Shown piece by piece: positions 1-8,863 of a DNA stretch of 64,000 bases. The notes under the pieces were generated by a model. The model was not told where the DNA came from, made no database searches, and was given only the letters and a program-made list of their open reading frames with translations. Within the stretch, counting starts at the first letter, position 1. Each line of letters opens with the position of its first letter. The DNA lies in NCBI RefSeq assembly GCF_004353525.1, contig NZ_CP085524.1, positions 310,001 to 374,000 of the forward strand. Direction: 5' to 3'. This stretch comes from Zhaonella formicivorans (GTDB lineage Bacteria; Bacillota; DUOV01; Zhaonellaceae). A program made the translations under genes and the position numbers.

Positions 1-27
1 CCGGCTTGATGCAAGGCCGGTTTTTTT
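1..27 (+). terminator. Intrinsic terminator of an upstream gene
   Basis: A GC-rich hairpin (CCGGC-TTG / CAA-G-GCCGG) is followed directly by seven T. It begins at the window edge, so the stem may extend further upstream. It ends a transcription unit lying outside the window. Confidence 0.75.
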
Positions 28-133
28 ATATTTTCCGGGATAAGTAGCTAATTACTGGTAAAAATATGCGTGAGGAAAGTAGGTGAAATGGGGTGAAATT
101 TCAGTAAAAGGCTATAAGGCGGAATAAGAAAAA

Positions 134-164
134 ATGGGGTACCTTTGCAGGTGCCATGTTTTAT
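134..164 (+). terminator. Terminator-like hairpin upstream of coaD
   Basis: An ATGG...CCAT-closed hairpin with GTACCT/AGGTGC inside is followed by GTTTTATT. Flanking A-rich and T-rich tracts (GGAATAAG / TTTTATTCT) extend the pairing. It lies about 90 bases before coaD, so it could be a terminator of upstream read-through or a leader hairpin. Bases 28-133 hold nothing else I can name. Confidence 0.5.
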
Positions 165-255
165 TCTGCGCAATAAAAAATTAAACCAAGCAGCAGGAAT
201 ATTTTCCCCAAGGTTGAATTAGCTTTACAGATAAGTATATAAAGGGATGGTTATC

Positions 256-738
256 TTGCGTATTGCAATTTATCCGGGGACTTTTGACCCGGTCACAAAT
301 GGACATTTAGATATTTTAGAAAGGGCGGCTACTTTATTTGATGAGGTAATAGTGGCAGTAGCCGAAGAAACATACAAAACCAACCTGTTTTCTTTGCAGG
401 AACGGGCGGACATGCTGCGGCAGGTTATTATTAATATACCTAATGCCCGCGTGGAAACTTTTTCGGGACTTTTAATGGATTACGTAAAAGCTAAAGGAGC
501 TTGCGCTGTAGTAAGGGGACTTAGGGCAGTTTCCGATTTTGAATATGAGTTTCAAATTTCCATGATGAATAAAAAATTGCACGCGCAGGCTGAAACAATT
601 TTTTTGACAACTGCCAGTGAATATTCTTTCATTAGTTCCAGCATAATTAAACAAGTAGCTGCGCTTGGGGGATGTGTTACCGGCCTTGTTCCTTCTGAAG
701 TTGAAAAAGCTTTGAAACAAAAATTCCAAAAGAGTTGA
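256..738 (+). CDS. coaD: Phosphopantetheine adenylyltransferase
   Basis: CoaD transfers AMP from ATP to 4'-phosphopantetheine, the penultimate step of coenzyme A synthesis, in the cytoplasm. The N-terminus has the class I nucleotidyltransferase signature IAIYPGTFDPVTNGH (TxxH motif), with RGLRAVSDFEYE and TASEYSFISSSIIKQ further on. I chose the TTG at 256 because AAGGGATGG ends five bases upstream; the in-frame ATG at 247 sits directly on the Shine-Dalgarno sequence. This gives 160 residues, the usual family length. coaE, the final step, is also in this window (36.7 kb). Confidence 0.95.
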   Translation: MRIAIYPGTFDPVTNGHLDILERAATLFDEVIVAVAEETYKTNLFSLQERADMLRQVIINIPNARVETFSGLLMDYVKAKGACAVVRGLRAVSDFEYEFQISMMNKKLHAQAETIFLTTASEYSFISSSIIKQVAALGGCVTGLVPSEVEKALKQKFQKS

Positions 739-794
739 AATAGCGCGTAATACATGATTTTTTATAGGAAGCATATTTTAAGGGAGTGAATGAT

Positions 795-1022
795 ATGGAA
801 AATGTTTTTTTATCCGGTGATTACATAGTAGTAAAGGCTTTGGAAAACGGAGTTACTTTGATTGGTTTGACCCGCGGAAAGGATACTAAATTTCATCATT
901 CTGAGAAACTTGACAAAGGTGAGGTTATGCTCGCCCAATTTACTGAACACACATCAGCCATAAAAATTCGTGGCAAGGCGCAAATTTTTACAAAACTCGG
1001 GGTTATTAGTGCAGGAGAATAA
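795..1022 (+). CDS. mtrB: TRAP, trp RNA-binding attenuation protein
   Basis: The 75-residue product matches TRAP of Bacillus subtilis almost throughout; the stretch [15 protein letters not shown] and the motif [11 protein letters not shown] are the same as I remember. TRAP forms an 11-subunit ring that, with bound tryptophan, captures (G/U)AG repeats in trp leader RNA. Residues corresponding to the tryptophan-contact Thr30 and RNA-contact Lys37, Lys56 and Arg58 are Thr31, Lys38, Lys57 and Arg59 here. The ATG at 795 lies eight bases after AGGGAG; the GTG at 786 overlaps that site. It sits between coaD and pfkA, with no trp or folate gene nearby. Confidence 0.93.
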   Translation: MENVFLSGDYIVVKALENGVTLIGLTRGKDTKFHHSEKLDKGEVMLAQFTEHTSAIKIRGKAQIFTKLGVISAGE

Positions 1023-1085
1023 ATAGCGAAGTCAAAAGATCTCAAAAGAAAGATCTAATATGGTGAAAAGGGGGACATGTGAAAC

Positions 1086-2257
<1,172 letters not shown>

Positions 2258-2267
2258 GAGGGAAAAG

Positions 2268-4019
2268 ATGCGACATACAAAAATAGTTTGTACTATTGGA
2301 CCAGCTAGCGAAAGTATTGAGACGCTGAAAAAGATGATGCAAGCAGGAATGAACGTGGCGCGTCTTAATTTTTCCCATGGAAACCATCAGGAACATGAAG
2401 CCAGAATCAAGGCAATCAGGCAAGCTGCTGTTGAGCTGAATTACAATATTGGTATAATGCTTGATACCAAAGGGCCTGAAATAAGAATCGGGGATTTGGC
2501 TGAGCCCAAACTAAATTTACAGGAAGGCCGGGAATTGACACTGACAATTCGTCCGGTGTTAGGAAATGAGGATATAATTAGCATTAATTATCCCGGTTTG
2601 CCTAAGGATGTGCAAACAGGCGACCGCATACTAATTGATGATGGACTAATTGCCCTTGAGGTTTTACAATCTACTGAGGATTCAATTCGCTGCAGAATTT
2701 TAAACAGCGGTGAGATCTCTTCCCGGAAAGGAGTAAATGTACCGGGAGTTAATATAAGTTTAGCTGTTTTAACAGAAAAGGATCTGGAAGACATCAAATT
2801 CGGCATCAAACATGGCTTGGATTTTATTGCGCCTTCGTTTATCCGTTCTGCCGGCGATGTACTGGAAATCCGTAAGATTTTGGAAGAACACGGTTCGGAC
2901 ATGCAGATTATCTCCAAAATCGAAAACAGGGCCGCAGTCAATAATATTGACGAAATTTTGCAGGTCTCTGATGGTATTATGGTTGCCCGGGGGGACTTAG
3001 GGGTTGAAATTCCTGCCGAGGAAGTACCTATAGTCCAAAAGAGCATTATTGCAAAATGCAACCAGGCAGGAAAACCTGTGATTACCGCTACGCAGATGCT
3101 TGACTCCATGGTACGTAATCCAAGGCCTACCAGGGCGGAGGCTAATGATGTAGCTAACGCCATTTTTGACGGCTCCGATGCGGTGATGCTGTCAGGCGAA
3201 TCTGCGGCGGGGAAATACCCGGTAGAAGCGGTTCAAACCATGGCCCGGATAGCGGAGAGAGCAGAAGAGGCATTGGATTATAGCCGCTTTGCCAGGGGAA
3301 AAGACATTAAAGCCCCGAAAACAGTTACCGATTCTATAGGTCATGCTACAGTAAACATTGCTATGGAATTGGGAGCAGCAGCCATTATTACTCCTACAGC
3401 TTCCGGTTCAACAGCTAGAATGGTTGCCAAATATCGTCCCAAAGCTCCCATTATAGCCACTGCTTCCAACAGGGCGGTTATGCGCAAGCTAAGCCTTGTT
3501 TGGGGGGTTGTTGCGCTGGAGATTCCCCAAACGGTAGGTACCGACGAAATGATCAACACCTCTGTTGAGATGGCAATAGACAAGGGAGAAATTAAATTAG
3601 GGGATTTAGTTGTAGTCACTGCAGGAGTTCCCGCGGGTATTCCCGGGACTACTAACCTGCTTAAAGTACATATCGTTGGTGAAGCAGTAGTAAAAGGTCA
3701 GGGCATTGGACGTAATTCAGCCAGTGGCAAGGTGCAGATCTGCCTGAGCGCAAAAGAGGCGCTGGCCAAAATCAATGCAGGGGACGTAATGGTAGCCAGA
3801 GCCACTGACCGGGATTATGTGCCCGCCATGGAAAAGGCTGCGGCAGTAATAACGGAGGTAGGAGGGCTGACTTCTCACGCTGCTATCGTCGGATTAAATT
3901 TAGGGATACCGGTAATTGTGGGTGCGGAAGGAGCCTTGCGTTTGTTGGAAGAGGGGCTGATCGTTACCGTAGATGCTTCCCGCGGTCTTGTGTATAAGGG
4001 CATCACTAAAGTGATGTAA
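2268..4019 (+). CDS. pyk: Pyruvate kinase with extra C-terminal domain
   Basis: Pyruvate kinase converts phosphoenolpyruvate and ADP to pyruvate and ATP. The N-terminal part carries [18 protein letters not shown] and the substrate loop [16 protein letters not shown], then [10 protein letters not shown] and ATQMLDSM. The 583-residue length exceeds the roughly 470 of the E. coli enzyme because of an added C-terminal PEP-utilising (mobile) domain, recognisable by [11 protein letters not shown] and GIPVIVG. This extension is typical of Bacillus and related Firmicutes. AGGAGGG precedes the ATG. The gene closes the pfkA-pyk unit. Confidence 0.96.
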   Translation: MRHTKIVCTIGPASESIETLKKMMQAGMNVARLNFSHGNHQEHEARIKAIRQAAVELNYNIGIMLDTKGPEIRIGDLAEPKLNLQEGRELTLTIRPVLGNEDIISINYPGLPKDVQTGDRILIDDGLIALEVLQSTEDSIRCRILNSGEISSRKGVNVPGVNISLAVLTEKDLEDIKFGIKHGLDFIAPSFIRSAGDVLEIRKILEEHGSDMQIISKIENRAAVNNIDEILQVSDGIMVARGDLGVEIPAEEVPIVQKSIIAKCNQAGKPVITATQMLDSMVRNPRPTRAEANDVANAIFDGSDAVMLSGESAAGKYPVEAVQTMARIAERAEEALDYSRFARGKDIKAPKTVTDSIGHATVNIAMELGAAAIITPTASGSTARMVAKYRPKAPIIATASNRAVMRKLSLVWGVVALEIPQTVGTDEMINTSVEMAIDKGEIKLGDLVVVTAGVPAGIPGTTNLLKVHIVGEAVVKGQGIGRNSASGKVQICLSAKEALAKINAGDVMVARATDRDYVPAMEKAAAVITEVGGLTSHAAIVGLNLGIPVIVGAEGALRLLEEGLIVTVDASRGLVYKGITKVM

Positions 4020-4023
4020 AGAC

Positions 4024-4120
4024 AGTTAAGAGTGAAGAGTGAAGAGTTAAAAGTTAAGAGTTAAGAGTTAAGAATGAAGAGTTTAGAACGCTTATTTTTG
4101 AGTTAAGAATTAAGAATTGC
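4024..4120 (+). repeat. Tandem heptad repeat, GAGTTAA type (left block)
   Basis: Degenerate seven-base units (AGAGTGA, AGAGTTA, AGAATGA) repeat directly after the pyk stop, with a further cluster at 4100-4117. The block is A/G-rich on the + strand. It faces a similar block of opposite polarity at 4309-4363, with about 190 bases between. Confidence 0.8.
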
Positions 4121-4137
4121 ATTTATTGATAGCAAGC

Positions 4138-4165
4138 AAAAAGTTACCATAAAGGTAACTTTTTC
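4138..4165. terminator. Bidirectional terminator between pyk and minC
   Basis: AAAAAGTTACC and GGTAACTTTTT form an 11-bp perfect stem around a five-base loop. The T-tract on each strand suits both the rightward pfkA-pyk unit and the leftward minC gene. Confidence 0.85.
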
Positions 4166-4308
4166 ACTTTATTCACATAGGCACATCGGCGCAATTTCCA
4201 GCAAATCCGGGATTAGTACTCCCTCAGTGCTCGAAATTGGACACCAAAAAGACCAGCTGTTCCCATATTTCGGTTCAGCATTCACTTCAAAATCAAAAGC
4301 AAAATTCA

Positions 4309-4363
4309 AACACTCAACCTCAACACTCAAAACTCAAAACTCAAAACTCAAAACTCAAAACTA
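4309..4363 (-). repeat. Tandem heptad repeat, ACTCAAA type (right block)
   Basis: Five almost perfect copies of ACTCAAA lie in a row, preceded by looser copies (CACTCAACCTCAACACTC). On the minus strand the unit reads GAGTTTT, close to the GAGTTAA unit of the left block, so the two blocks form a large imperfect inverted repeat. Bases 4166-4308 between them contain no gene. Confidence 0.8.
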
Positions 4364-4392
4364 GCTTTCTTGACTACAGAATAAGCAAAAAG

Positions 4393-5097
4393 CTAGCCTG
4401 TAAGTGAAAGGCTCCGGCTGGTGTTGTATTCCTCTATAATTATCTGACCGCCTGAAAGATAAGCTATTTCCGGGTAAGTCCCAACATACTTTTGTTGTTC
4501 CGGTGCTCTGGCGATTACGTCTGCAATTCTCAACTGGGTGGGAAGCAGGTTGTATGCCATAATGACTGCCTTGCGATTTCCGCTAGCGCCGGCATGCGCA
4601 ATACCTTTTAGAGTGCCCATAACCAGAATATTGCCCACTGCGGTAATTTGAGCACCGGGATGGACATCCCCCAACACAGTAATGTGACCGGAGTAATGGA
4701 GGACTTGGCCGTTGCGCAGGTTTTGCTTAACTAACAGGCAGTTCTGCTCTTTTTCCCCCGGAAGCAGTCCTTGGGAAGAAAAAATCTCTTTGTCGGTCGT
4801 ATTATGTTCTTGTTTTGGTAGTTTTGTCCCAGTCCAAATTGCTCCGTCCGTTTTACATTCAATTACTTTGTCGAGTATCAAACCGTTTTGGCAGCAAATT
4901 TCTGTTAATTGTTTTCTTTCTTCAGAAGAGTATTGTTGAGGGCTCTGCAAGGCGAATTTTGCGCCGGCAAAAAACCCTTTGGCCGAACTAATTTTATCCT
5001 GTAATTTAGCTTTTATCACCTCAAAATCATAGGCAGGGTTAATAAGGATGATCAACCCGTTGCGCGTACCTTTTATATTTATGATATCTTGATTCAT
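4393..5097 (-). CDS. minC: Septum site-determining protein MinC
   Basis: MinC blocks FtsZ ring assembly away from mid-cell, normally recruited to the membrane by MinD. The 234-residue protein has the two-domain plan: a divergent N-terminal FtsZ-inhibiting domain, then a C-terminal right-handed beta-helix with VLGDVHPGAQITAVGNI, VMGTLKGIAHAGASGN and PTQLRIADVIARAP. The C-terminal hallmarks are clear. There is no minD or mreB gene beside it, unlike the common mreBCD-minCD arrangement, so it is a stand-alone copy. The 260 bases to the next gene hold divergent promoters I cannot place exactly. Confidence 0.88.
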   Translation of the reverse strand: MNQDIINIKGTRNGLIILINPAYDFEVIKAKLQDKISSAKGFFAGAKFALQSPQQYSSEERKQLTEICCQNGLILDKVIECKTDGAIWTGTKLPKQEHNTTDKEIFSSQGLLPGEKEQNCLLVKQNLRNGQVLHYSGHITVLGDVHPGAQITAVGNILVMGTLKGIAHAGASGNRKAVIMAYNLLPTQLRIADVIARAPEQQKYVGTYPEIAYLSGGQIIIEEYNTSRSLSLTG

Positions 5098-5357
5098 CTA
5101 TAAACCCTTCCTTCTTGTCTTAGCTTTTACTACATTATTCGATATGTTACGACCATTTCCTGCTGTTATTACAAAATTTTCCTCTGGAATTTGCTGTTTT
5201 AGAATTATATTCAAGAAAAAAATAATTGCCTTGGATTTTATGTCGCTCAGGGTAAAAAAATAGTAAAATAGCAGGATAAAGTGAAATGAGCTTGAATTTT
5301 GTTGTAAGTTACCTCTGTCACGAAATACATCTATAAAAGTTACAGGAGGAATAGTCC

Positions 5358-5978
5358 ATGAAAAAATGGAAATGTACAATTTGCAGCTATATTCATGTTG
5401 GAGATAATCCACCGGATGTATGTCCGGAATGTGGTGTAGGCCCTGAATTTTTTGAGGAAATAGCGGGCGGGGAGGCGGAGCCTGAAAATAAATTGGCTCC
5501 GGAAGAAAGGGAGGCGGCTAAGCAGGCTATCTATAAAATATCCTACGGCCTTTACATTGTCGGCTCACCCAAAGGGGAAAAAATCAATGCTCAAGTCTGC
5601 AATACTGTTTTCCAAATTACAAGTGAACCTATGCGGGTAGCTATAGGTATTAATAAAGGCAATCTCACAGCGGAGCATATCCAGGCTAGCGGCGTTTTTT
5701 CGGTTAATATTTTGGGTATGGAGGCCCATTCTTTGGTACGCCGTTTTGGATACCGCTCGGGACGGGAATTTGATAAGTTTAAAGGTATTAAATATACTGC
5801 CGGAAAAACCGGAGCCCCGCTCCTGCAGGATTGCTTAGGTTATCTTGAGTGCCAGGTGCTGAAAGATAAGGTGGTGGACTGCGGGACCCATTGGTTGTTT
5901 GTGGCTGATGTGGTCGGGGGTAAGCTTTTGGAGAATGCGGATCCGATGACTTACGATTATTACCGTAAAACAAAATAG
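5358..5978 (+). CDS. Rubredoxin-flavin reductase fusion protein
   Basis: The first 35 residues form a rubredoxin-type iron site (CTICSY...CPECGVGPEFFE, four cysteines). From about residue 50 there is an FMN-binding split-barrel flavin reductase domain (YGLYIVGS, then VFSVNILG). Such proteins resemble the high-molecular-weight rubredoxins of acetogens, which pass electrons from NAD(P)H-linked carriers to flavodiiron proteins for oxygen or NO detoxification. From memory, Moorella Hrb has the rubredoxin domain at the C-terminus; here it is N-terminal. ACAGGAGG precedes the ATG. The substrate partner is unknown. Confidence 0.82.
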   Translation: MKKWKCTICSYIHVGDNPPDVCPECGVGPEFFEEIAGGEAEPENKLAPEEREAAKQAIYKISYGLYIVGSPKGEKINAQVCNTVFQITSEPMRVAIGINKGNLTAEHIQASGVFSVNILGMEAHSLVRRFGYRSGREFDKFKGIKYTAGKTGAPLLQDCLGYLECQVLKDKVVDCGTHWLFVADVVGGKLLENADPMTYDYYRKTK

Positions 5979-5985
5979 GGTGATT

Positions 5986-6016
5986 AAAAAACGTCCTTTT
6001 GCTCAGGACGTTTTTT
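5986..6016. terminator. Bidirectional terminator
   Basis: AAAAAACGTCC pairs perfectly with GGACGTTTTTT around a nine-base loop. It separates the rightward flavin reductase gene from the leftward EamA gene and can serve both. Confidence 0.9.
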
Positions 6017-6021
6017 AGTTA

Positions 6022-6441
6022 TTATTTTTTCAATAAAATTACTCCTCCTAGCACGAGCAATGCCCCGGCAATTTTGTACCAGCTGAATTTCTCCCCCAAA
6101 AGCAATACTGCCAGAAAAACCGTTAGCAGAGGGTAGCTGGCCATGACAGGCGATACCCTGGAAGCTTCGCCGTATTTTAAGGCGTAATAATAAGCCAGAT
6201 GTCCTAGTAAGGACGCAAGTATGCCTTCCCCTGCCAGAAAAAGCAGGGACTTTGTCGGTAGGTTGGTTAAATTTGTCCACTGCTCCGTAAAAATAAACCA
6301 GATTAATAAGATGATACTGATCAAGAAAGTGCGTAAAGATAAAGCCAGGGTTGGTTCCACCGCTACCAGACCAAGCTTCCCTAAAATAGGGGCCAGTCCC
6401 CAAAGGGCTGCTCCCACAAGAGCAAAGAAAAATGATTTCAT
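6022..6441 (-). CDS. EamA-family transporter, half-size
   Basis: The 139-residue membrane protein is one EamA/DMT repeat (about four to five membrane segments), starting FFFALVGAALWGLAPIL and ending with a TM helix and a dilysine tail. Full-length DMT exporters have two such repeats in about 290 residues, so this half-size form probably works as a dimer. GGAGGT precedes the ATG. Solute is unknown. It is a single gene with the terminator at 5986-6016 directly downstream. Confidence 0.8.
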   Translation of the reverse strand: MKSFFFALVGAALWGLAPILGKLGLVAVEPTLALSLRTFLISIILLIWFIFTEQWTNLTNLPTKSLLFLAGEGILASLLGHLAYYYALKYGEASRVSPVMASYPLLTVFLAVLLLGEKFSWYKIAGALLVLGGVILLKK

Positions 6442-6570
6442 GGAGACCTCCTTGGAAATTCTATTTCTAAATTATACTGTATTCCCAAAATACCGTAAAT
6501 AATAATTTTCCTAGTACCGCTGGTAAAAAAGCATGGGGTCTGTTTTATTATGCTCTTAGATGGATATGCT

Positions 6571-6804
6571 TTACGCAATAAAAAAAGCATTTAACAATGC
6601 TGCTCGTAATAAAAATAGCCGTGCATTTGCACGGCTTTGGAACGTCTACTACTGGATTGAAGTCAGTTCTGTTTCATTGTAGTAATACAGCTGACCTTCG
6701 CATAACACTTCGTAAACCAGGGCTTTACCAACTGGTAAAATCCTGTTGATAACACCCTTGCCTGCCGGTGCATGGACGGTCTCGCCTGCCCTTAATACAT
6801 CCAT
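6571..6804 (-). CDS. Small hypothetical protein, possibly frameshifted at its end
   Basis: The start is strongly supported: AAGGAGG lies seven bases before ATG 6804. The first 48 residues (MDVLRAGETVHAPAGKGVI..., ending YYYNETELT) look like a small beta-rich domain. The open frame then runs 77 codons to 6571 through the hairpin at 6616-6635, which looks like this gene's own terminator. One base fewer in the run of three A at 6659-6661 would put a stop (TAG) just before the hairpin, giving about 51 residues. Either the tail is aberrant or one base is extra. Function not recognised. Confidence 0.55.
6605..6635 (-). terminator. Terminator for the small minus-strand gene
   Basis: AGCCGTGCA and TGCACGGCT form a nine-bp stem; on the minus strand it is followed by ATTTTTATTA. 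It lies inside the open frame of the small gene starting at 6804, which is odd for a functional terminator. Bases 6442-6570 contain no feature I recognise. Confidence 0.6.
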
Positions 6805-7032
6805 TTGCGTTCCTCCTTTTTATTTATGCAAATTGATCAGCCTATGCACATGAATGGATTAGTTCTCGATGTGCATTATAATAAATTTATGTTTATAAAA
6901 ATTATAGCACTCCCTAAAAAAATATACCAGTGGGAAAGTTGTATAAATGCTGGCAATTTTTTGGGAAATATTGAGTCAGTTTTTTTATTCTGGTAAGGTT
7001 ATTTTAAAAAACTAGGTAGCCGATGGAGGAAT

Positions 7033-7072
7033 TTCGACAAAAATGTCGAATAACCAAATGTCGAATAACCAA
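7033..7072 (+). promoter_or_regulatory. Operator-like palindrome and tandem repeat
   Basis: TTCGACA-AAAA-TGTCGAA is a perfect inverted repeat at 7033-7050. Its right half belongs to two exact head-to-tail copies of ATGTCGAATAACCAA (7043-7057 and 7058-7072). The array is 61 bases upstream of the -35 box of the purine operon, a usual position for an activator. No cognate regulator is identified. Bases 6805-7032 hold only the leader of the small minus-strand gene. Confidence 0.5.
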
Positions 7073-7132
7073 AAATGTTAAATAACATTGAATAACAAGT
7101 AAACGTTAATAGTTGTTTCCAGATCTAACATC

Positions 7133-7161
7133 TTGCAATAATTATCGGGTTATTATACTAT
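7133..7161 (+). promoter_or_regulatory. Promoter of the purine-degradation operon
   Basis: TTGCAA (7133-7138) and TACTAT (7156-7161) are separated by 17 bases, a good sigma-A promoter. Transcription from about 7168 would include the complete riboswitch starting at 7205. Confidence 0.65.
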
Positions 7162-7204
7162 TAAATTAATCTATTAGTATGCTGATAAATAAATACGAAA
7201 GCAT

Positions 7205-7336
7205 CTTGTATATTCCCGGTAATAAGGTCCGGGAGTTTCTACCGGGTAACCGTAAATTGCCCGACTACAAGAATATTTTGCCTCGCGTAGCTTGAAAATT
7301 TCGTGAAGCAACATATTCTTTTAGTCGGTATTTTTA
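7205..7336 (+). promoter_or_regulatory. Purine riboswitch (guanine class) with terminator, predicted ON switch
   Basis: The aptamer (7205-7271) has P1 CTTGTA/TACAAG, P2 CCCGG/CCGGG, the core GTTTCTACC and loop 3 CCGTAAA. The discriminating base in CCGACTAC is C, as in guanine/hypoxanthine/xanthine-type members (adenine types have U). The expression platform is unusual: CCGACTACAAGAATAT, which contains the 3' strand of P1, pairs with ATATTCTT-TTAGTCGG at 7313-7328, followed by TATTTTT. Forming P1 with ligand therefore prevents the terminator. This is the arrangement of the adenine-activated pbuE switch, here with a guanine-class aptamer upstream of purine-degradation genes. Confidence 0.9.
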
Positions 7337-7434
7337 TGGTTACCTATTTTATTTTGTTGTGAAAATCTGAAATTTTAATTAAATCATTTTTGAACAATTA
7401 AAAGCAAGGGTCATTTCAGCATTCGACATCCCTG

Positions 7435-7477
7435 AACCCCACAGTAGTATAAAAAACTAGTTGTGGGGTTTTTATTT
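7435..7477 (+). terminator. Second terminator in the purine operon leader
   Basis: AACCCCACA (7435-7443) pairs with TGTGGGGTT (7462-7470), followed by TTTATTT. It lies downstream of the riboswitch and only about 40 bases before the first gene, so it must be conditional, read through, or preceded by a second promoter. A similar AACCCCA/TGGGGTT hairpin follows the other purine riboswitch (48446-48492). Confidence 0.75.
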
Positions 7478-7515
7478 CAACTAAATAAAGGATCATAGGG
7501 AAAGGGGGATTAACA

Positions 7516-8367
7516 TTGCAGTACACTTTTTACATGCCTAAGACCGTTCGGGAAGCATTGGAAATTTTGGTCCAAGCAGAAGGACCGCTAAAAGTTCTGG
7601 CCGGCGGTACTGACCTGATGCTTGACATCAGGAACAAAAAGTATCAACCCAAAGGGATTGTTGACCTTTCGGGCCTGGAGGAATTAAAGCAGATCACCTT
7701 TGACGACGGTGTGGTGCGCATTGGCAGCATGGTTACTTTTACCCGGCTGGCAAATTCCTCCCTTCTAAAAGAACGGGTTACCGTACTAGCTGAAGCAGCT
7801 TCTGTAGTCGGATCACCCCAAATTCGCAATCAGGGGACAATCGGCGGAAATATTGCCAATGCTTCACCGGCTGCCGACATCGTACCGCCGCTGGTGGCTT
7901 TAGGCGCCGTGGTACAAGTTGAAAGCGCACAAGTAAAGAGGGAGGTGCCGGTGCCGGAAATTTTGGCTGGAGCAGGCAAAAATAACTTGGCTCCTGACGA
8001 GATCATTACCGAAATCAAGTTTCTGCTGCCAGATGAACAGTCAAGAAGTTCTTTTGTGAAATTTGGCCGCAGAAACGCCTTGGCTATTGCCAGGATGAGC
8101 GTAGCAACAGTAATTACCCTTGAAGAGAATTTAATCAAAGAAGCGAGGATTGCCCTAGGTGCAGTGGCTCCCAATCCTTTCCGGGCAACGGGACTGGAAG
8201 AAATGCTTGCCGGCAAGTCCCCAAGTAAGGAAGTGCTGGAGCAAGTAATAGCTGCCTCCAGCCAGGTTGTCAGCGAAAAACTAGGCAACCGTCCGTCTGC
8301 CAAATGGAAAAATGAAGCCATCAAAGGCCTGATGCGGCAGGCTTTGCAAAAACTGAAACTTGTTTAG
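7516..8367 (+). CDS. Xanthine dehydrogenase-type hydroxylase, FAD subunit
   Basis: This is the medium, FAD-binding subunit of a molybdenum hydroxylase; it passes electrons from the iron-sulfur subunit to the acceptor. FAD-binding motifs are visible: VLAGGTDLM near residue 30, and IGGNIANASPAADIVP near residue 115. Length (283 residues) is normal. The TTG start at 7516 lies seven bases after AAAGGGGG. It is the first gene after the purine riboswitch and begins a run of closely spaced genes (7.5-15.7 kb). Purine as substrate is inferred from the riboswitch and neighbours. Confidence 0.93.
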   Translation: MQYTFYMPKTVREALEILVQAEGPLKVLAGGTDLMLDIRNKKYQPKGIVDLSGLEELKQITFDDGVVRIGSMVTFTRLANSSLLKERVTVLAEAASVVGSPQIRNQGTIGGNIANASPAADIVPPLVALGAVVQVESAQVKREVPVPEILAGAGKNNLAPDEIITEIKFLLPDEQSRSSFVKFGRRNALAIARMSVATVITLEENLIKEARIALGAVAPNPFRATGLEEMLAGKSPSKEVLEQVIAASSQVVSEKLGNRPSAKWKNEAIKGLMRQALQKLKLV

Positions 8368-8383
8368 GGAAGGAGGTTAGGAG

Positions 8384-8863
8384 ATGGATAAAGTCAGATT
8401 CAGCGCAGAAATAAACGGTGAGCAGGTTGACCTTCTTATTCCCCAAAACCTCAGGCTAATTGATTTGCTCAGGGATTACCTCCACTTAACAGGGACCAAA
8501 GAGGGCTGTGGCGAAGGGGAATGCGGCGCTTGCACAGTCATAATTGACGGTGAGCCCGTGAACTCCTGCCTCATTTTCGCTCTGCAGGCCAGGGACAAAA
8601 AAATCTTGACAATTGAAGGTATGGGCAGCTTAGAGCAACTTCACCCGCTGCAAACAGCATTTCTCGATTACGGAGCTGTACAGTGCGGTTTTTGTACACC
8701 CGGAATGCTTTTAGCTGCCAAAGCACTGCTCGATAAGAATCCTAACCCTAGCCGGGAAGAAATAAAAACAGCTATCTCAGGAAACCTATGCCGCTGTACC
8801 GGTTACAGCAAGATTGTAGACGCCATTGAGAGCCTTACCGGAAAAGAGGTGAATTCCAAATGA
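8384..8863 (+). CDS. Xanthine dehydrogenase-type hydroxylase, 2Fe-2S subunit
   Basis: The small subunit carries two [2Fe-2S] clusters. The N-terminal plant-ferredoxin type is GCGEGECGACTV plus a later Cys (NSC), and the C-terminal four-helix type is CGFCTPGM with CRCTGY. The 159-residue length is standard. GGAAGGAGG lies before the ATG. The gene's end overlaps the next gene by four bases (ATGA), indicating translational coupling of the subunits. Confidence 0.95.
   Translation: MDKVRFSAEINGEQVDLLIPQNLRLIDLLRDYLHLTGTKEGCGEGECGACTVIIDGEPVNSCLIFALQARDKKILTIEGMGSLEQLHPLQTAFLDYGAVQCGFCTPGMLLAAKALLDKNPNPSREEIKTAISGNLCRCTGYSKIVDAIESLTGKEVNSK

Noticed and set aside
4024-4086. GAG triplets every seven bases as a TRAP binding site
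   Set aside because: TRAP prefers triplets spaced by two or three bases; here the spacers are four, and the run lies after the pyk stop with no gene to regulate. It is better explained as part of the heptad repeat.
7411-7475. preQ1-I riboswitch, because of TATAAAAAACTA after a GGGT...CCC segment
   Set aside because: The stem and loop do not match the preQ1-I consensus, the A-rich stretch is just the loop of the terminator, and the downstream genes are for purine degradation, not queuosine.
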